Shown here: positions 61,101-64,000 of the stretch, piece by piece
Layout of the letters: each line of letters opens with the position of its first letter
How positions within the stretch are numbered: position 1 is the first letter of the stretch
Made by a program: the position numbers and the translations under genes
NCBI GenBank assembly: GCA_029953675.1
Contig: JAMWBK010000008.1
Location: 186,001-250,000 of the forward strand
Direction: 5' to 3'
DNA: 64,000 nt
DNA from: Rhodosorus marinus
Taxonomy: Eukaryota; Rhodophyta; Stylonematophyceae; Stylonematales; Stylonemataceae
The notes under the pieces: model-generated
Database searches by the model: none
What the model saw: the letters and a program-made list of their open reading frames with translations, nothing else
What the model was told of the DNA's origin: nothing

Positions 61101-62272
61101 TCGCCAGTTGCAATGTACAGATTCCCTTCAAAATCGAAGCCAAGGCCGCCCCCGACGTGCGACTTGTTGTCCACAGCGATACAGTCTGCCTCAGGGTCCG
61201 TGAGCTCTGCACCTCCGCATCCGAAGCCGGATTCTGATCCCACGATTGTTTCCCTGCTATCAACGAGCTCTTGAGTACCTCCGCTTCCAATTTCGACACG
61301 CATTGCTCTGCTTGTACGTGGCAGCTGGTAATCCTCCGGCGCCAAAGAATGATCATATACAATAAAAAAATACACATACGGGTTGACCTCGTAGTCCTGT
61401 CGGATTGCTATAGACATTAAGCCATGGTCGTGGTAGTCATTGGCGATTGCGCGTAAGTCCATGAAAAGAGTTGATACCGAACGTCCATCTTCATCAAGCC
61501 GAACAACTCTCCCATCATTTTGCGCGATTATTGTATGACCAGTGGGGAGAAACAGAAAGTCTACTGGCCTGTAGATGTAGCTACGGGAAACCTCTTCGAC
61601 CATGAAACCCGTCGGGAGATTGTCTATGACGCTGAACGAAAGTCGGCTGCTGGTATTTCTGATTCTTGTCCTTTTCAGCCCCTCGCTTGCCGACACGGAA
61701 TACTCCTCCTTGATAGTAGTCCATTCGTCACTGTCGTCAAAAGACGACACATGGACATAGCATCCATCAGCTCTTGTTCTCAGATTCGCTCTTACTTCCT
61801 CGCGGACGGAGGCGTCCAACTGCGCAAGCTTCCGCTCAGACAGCAACGAGCTACGAACAGCACTACGAGGAAAATCATAGCCGGCTAAGCCCGACTGGAT
61901 CATTGCAGACGCAATGATCTCGAGTTCTGGAGATATCAACGCAACTTCCTCTCCTTCGCTAGCATCGTTGTCTCCCGTCAATTGCACAGTCGCAACGAAG
62001 GGCGTGAATCTTTTCAACAATTGCGATAACTTCAAACGAGCCGCATGGCCGCATGGATGATTCCGCTCCACAGTCCGCCACCCACTAAGTCGAATCAAGT
62101 CCCTCTGAGTTTCATTTCCGGCCCTGAAGCAGCTTGTAACTCGCATTCCATCGTAAGCACAGAAGCTATCGTCAAGGGTTACTAGCTTGTGAGCAGGCGT
62201 TGCTACGACGTACTGCATGAGGTATGTAACACACAAGATACACAAAAGTCCCTGGCCTACGAAATTGGCCAT
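58184..62272 (-). CDS. Secreted PQQ-type sugar dehydrogenase with Ig-like domains
   Basis: 1362 residues from the ATG at 62272. Signal peptide 1-24; a unique N-terminal region to about 215 with several cysteines; then a six-bladed soluble glucose/sorbosone dehydrogenase propeller (about 216-615) with LPTGFMVEEV, DYHDHGLMSIAI (catalytic-type His), PYVYFFIVYD, HVGGGLGFDFEGNLYIATGD, LNGKVLKVS, SNPYYDGD, GARNPLHVH and GSNFGWPCFEG. Two SbsA/Big_5-like Ig domains follow (about 616-730 and 735-850, each with a FSKSMEPDTV or FNEGMDPLSI motif), then some 500 residues of further beta-sandwich-like sequence. It would oxidise extracellular sugars with a quinone cofactor, or act as a carbohydrate-binding lectin-like propeller. 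The gene is intronless. The truncated gene at 1797-2681 is its paralogue. Confidence 0.8.
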   Translation of the reverse strand: MANFVGQGLLCILCVTYLMQYVVATPAHKLVTLDDSFCAYDGMRVTSCFRAGNETQRDLIRLSGWRTVERNHPCGHAARLKLSQLLKRFTPFVATVQLTGDNDASEGEEVALISPELEIIASAMIQSGLAGYDFPRSAVRSSLLSERKLAQLDASVREEVRANLRTRADGCYVHVSSFDDSDEWTTIKEEYSVSASEGLKRTRIRNTSSRLSFSVIDNLPTGFMVEEVSRSYIYRPVDFLFLPTGHTIIAQNDGRVVRLDEDGRSVSTLFMDLRAIANDYHDHGLMSIAIRQDYEVNPYVYFFIVYDHSLAPEDYQLPRTSRAMRVEIGSGGTQELVDSRETIVGSESGFGCGGAELTDPEADCIAVDNKSHVGGGLGFDFEGNLYIATGDGTIAWIVDEVLRSQQLSTLNGKVLKVSTEDSTLGYGLDSNPYYDGDPTHRQSKVFATGARNPLHVHPSLYSNDRFYMADTQWESMEEVSIGRKGSNFGWPCFEGTLPTGYWDDSDECAGFGTSKVHTEPAAYWYHVNGGNSAAITGERVQIASFPPRYRDVLTYSDQARKILGFMRLDENDNVVEHLNEWWNVGASAVQVRAGPDSAALYYNDVRRQGKLFRVTYEANLSPVQIAELDPAADSAVSSEDLKVVGTFSKSMEPDTVNENSVYLTASASGVLVASTVVFDFGSRSFEIIPDEDLPLGQTFVVHIKGGGEGVLDLDRNVLPSDLTFAFSTLGEADDVPPVVIKVIPDDGSEGEFDPSARVKVRFNEGMDPLSISASSVKVEPAILVDEILVPFEDSLELSFVSYFASTREIRFEAPLAYSGLYLVTVVGGTPGINTDVSGNPLSADHTFSFKTMENPANIAAEILVPELGTEAAVGERVYFRGSAHLIDSGGIIDDGAFNWQVNILHCTYDVPLQCHSHAAFEVVGVSSGSFIAPTHDGRFYYEIYLLVSHSGESLELTRAVETRKVSYTLDSAPQGVDVVLSGHRMTTPATLAVVIGSEVQLFAPEYVQIGNSGYSFQRWTNGGSRVQNFVASNSDETLVAIFEADVEETGVDRVEIMSKSAIIPLSGSIDVGVEYEATQDRDIVMRLYDNFAKVVLETRRFAVHAAATRGTFSFVGRADRFEGREYQLRVDLRLADGAYSSRLDKDLFYARGAVAAVVAFEDPPEFIAESGPIFTTAQYFGGETGAQIAFKLVHQLTGGLIAEARADLSEAEGAVVVGPLDYDGLEPAGELFELVLELWSGGSGSNAVLASTIEEVTVGTFESVRVLSTSSTLPTEGPLNVLVWWSATTSRDVRVILRNLSTKQYVDSVRKVVEAGQGAHVFTFDYSGLRTDFSYQVRADLRPNGAKAVDRVDRDEIDLITA

Positions 62273-64000
62273 TGTAGTAACCCTAAATCAACCAAAATAA
62301 GCCCTCTGTCAATCCTCAGGTCTCAGCACGCCAACAACCATCCTCCTCCGTCGCCAGTCGAGGTAAAAAAGGTTGAACGGGAAATTCCACGTCTGTTGCA
62401 GTCCTCATCCTTCTTCGGGTACATTCCTCCATTCTTATCCAACCCTGTATTTGCAAAAAGTGGATCGTGCTGAAAAGGCAGCTCGCCGACAACCTGCAAA
62501 CCGGTCGGAATCTTTGCTTTCCAGGCGACGGCTGCCAAAATGGCACCCCAAAAAAAATCTTTCAGGAAAAATGGAAGCAAATCGTCAGTGCTTAAAAATC
62601 GACCAGCAAGGACTTCCCGCACTCAAAAATCCTGCTCAATGGCGAAACTAACCAGTCAAAAAAAGCTCACTTAACCGAAATCTGATATTTTATTGCGAAA
62701 CGAGAAATGGCGGGCAGGCAAAAGTCGAAGATTTTGTGCAATGCGGGGCTTGTCAGGAAATCTATCAATGTGTCCATTGATGATTGACTCAATTGACTGT
62801 TCAAGGTTGGGTGCACGAGTACAAGTCCACTCATCACCAAACTTAATGGACAGCTTGTCCTCTAGAAGCCTCACGTGGTTTTGTACGCGGATCTCCACGC
62901 AGATCTGAACACTTCCCATGCTGAACTAGGCCCCCAACTGGATCTTGCTTAGGAGCGATGAGGCTAGGCAACACCAGGCACTCTACATAAACTCCAAAGT
63001 CGCTGGTTTGCACTGGGGAAGTTGGAAATAAAGCGAGAAAAGTTATCGGTTTGGGCCACATGAGTAAGCAGATCAACATTCAAAAAATGTATCTATTGCG
63101 TTTTTTTCCCCTTGTGTCTATTTTTGATAACTTACCTTGGGCCAAAAAACTTTTTAAAAACAGAAAGTGCCTGCTTACTCCACAGCCCAGGCCCATATAG
63201 TACAAGTACTATTTGTACAACTGGGGTCTGGTCCCCCCTTGTCGTTCTCGTTTCTTTTTCTATCCGATCAGGTGACAACCTACATCCAGGAGTTACGTAC
63301 TTGCCCCACACCCAGGCTACGCTGATAAATTTCTGAATTCAGCATTTATTTTGCGAGGGTTTTGCCAGGATATTGCCGCGATTTTTCGGGCAGGTCGCAC
63401 TTTGCATTTTTTTGCCAATTGGCGGGGTTAGTCCGGGACCCCTTTTTTAGGGGTTTTTTGTGGTCCTGTTGGTTAATTTGTTTGATAAGAAAAGCTCCCT
63501 TTTTTGCCCCATCCGTAAGTTTTTATAAAAACAAACGCGAGGGATGAAAAACCAATGGAATGTGGAAAACCAACACATTAACGAGTTTCTATCGAGTTTT
63601 AAAACAATTGGTGAACCGTCAACAACAACCGACCCCACTTCGAGGATTCGAATGGTTCCTATTGTAGTTTTCTTTTTTTACATAACACACCGGTCCGAAA
63701 ATCGGGAAAAAAAGGGTGTTAGAATAAACACGCTCCTCGTCCCAAATATTACCCGGGCCCAGGGGGTAGCAGAAATCCACTTTCTGTGGCCAGACCACTC
63801 CAAACGGCAGAAAAAATCCACATGTCTGCACATATATTGATTGAATACAGCAAGCGTCATAATATTGACTGAACATCAATCCACGCGGTTCTTCGGTTCT
63901 TCGGTTTTTGGGGTTGAAACAATTTGCTCCGCACGCAGAGAAGGATATCGATCATCCTGTGTTTCCCTCAGTTAAATTTTCAGTGGAATTAGGAACTCCT
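62273..64000. other. Right flank without recognisable genes
   Basis: 5' region of the dehydrogenase gene and then AT-rich sequence with T and A runs. No clear TATA element is seen in the first 150 bp. Open frames are short, overlap on both strands and match no family known to me; no retroelement terminal sequence was recognised here. Confidence 0.45.

Noticed and set aside
1-64000. Bacterial origin of the window because of uninterrupted genes and RTX repeats
   Set aside because: Copia and RLE retroelements, TATA-like promoters, long spacers and lack of operons or ribosome-binding sites point to a eukaryotic nuclear genome.

Overview
The window looks like a retroelement-rich piece of a eukaryotic nuclear genome with compact, apparently intronless genes. 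The combination of uninterrupted genes of up to 4 kb, secreted proteins, a berberine-bridge-type oxidoreductase and dense non-LTR and Copia elements fits a red alga, for example a florideophyte such as Chondrus. That placement is inference from gene style; no ribosomal or tRNA gene is present to test it.

Host genes form a small minority of the sequence. From left to right they are: a quinoprotein sugar dehydrogenase-like gene cut off by a retroelement (1797-2681, +); two paralogous 201-residue cysteine-rich secreted proteins pointing away from each other (12389-12994, -; 15630-16235, +); a secreted calcium-binding beta-roll protein built from a duplicated 500-residue module (25119-28184, -); a FAD-linked oxidoreductase (38165-39718, -); an AAAP-type amino acid transporter (54264-55655, -); and a 1362-residue secreted quinoprotein dehydrogenase with Ig-like domains (58184-62272, -).

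Most of the rest is retrotransposon. Three related families of non-LTR elements can be separated by sequence. All end in a zinc knuckle followed by a restriction-like endonuclease, with the pattern D-x14-D. They are named here RLE-A, RLE-B and RLE-C. RLE-A is bicistronic; its best copy (7472-12321, +) has both reading frames open and an 11-bp target-site duplication. Near-full copies lie at 31731-36554 and 43649-48740 (both -), with many 3' fragments elsewhere. RLE-B copies (2682-5585, 20140-24660, 52067-53560, all -) are decayed or internally deleted. RLE-C is known only from 3' parts. The reverse transcriptases of A and B carry HDD where most non-LTR enzymes have ADD.

A Copia LTR retrotransposon (41025-50741, -) is complete at its ends: paired LTRs of about 320 bp, a 5-bp target duplication, a primer site matching a tRNA-Met anticodon loop, and gag, protease, integrase, reverse transcriptase and RNase H remnants. 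It was later split by an RLE-A copy, which itself carries a nested RLE-A fragment, and by an RLE-C fragment. This gives a readable order of insertion events.

The gene-poor stretches hold short tandem repeats, hairpins and terminal scraps of the three RLE families. A recurring motif, CCCAGACTAACGTAACC and variants, marks many RLE-B boundaries.
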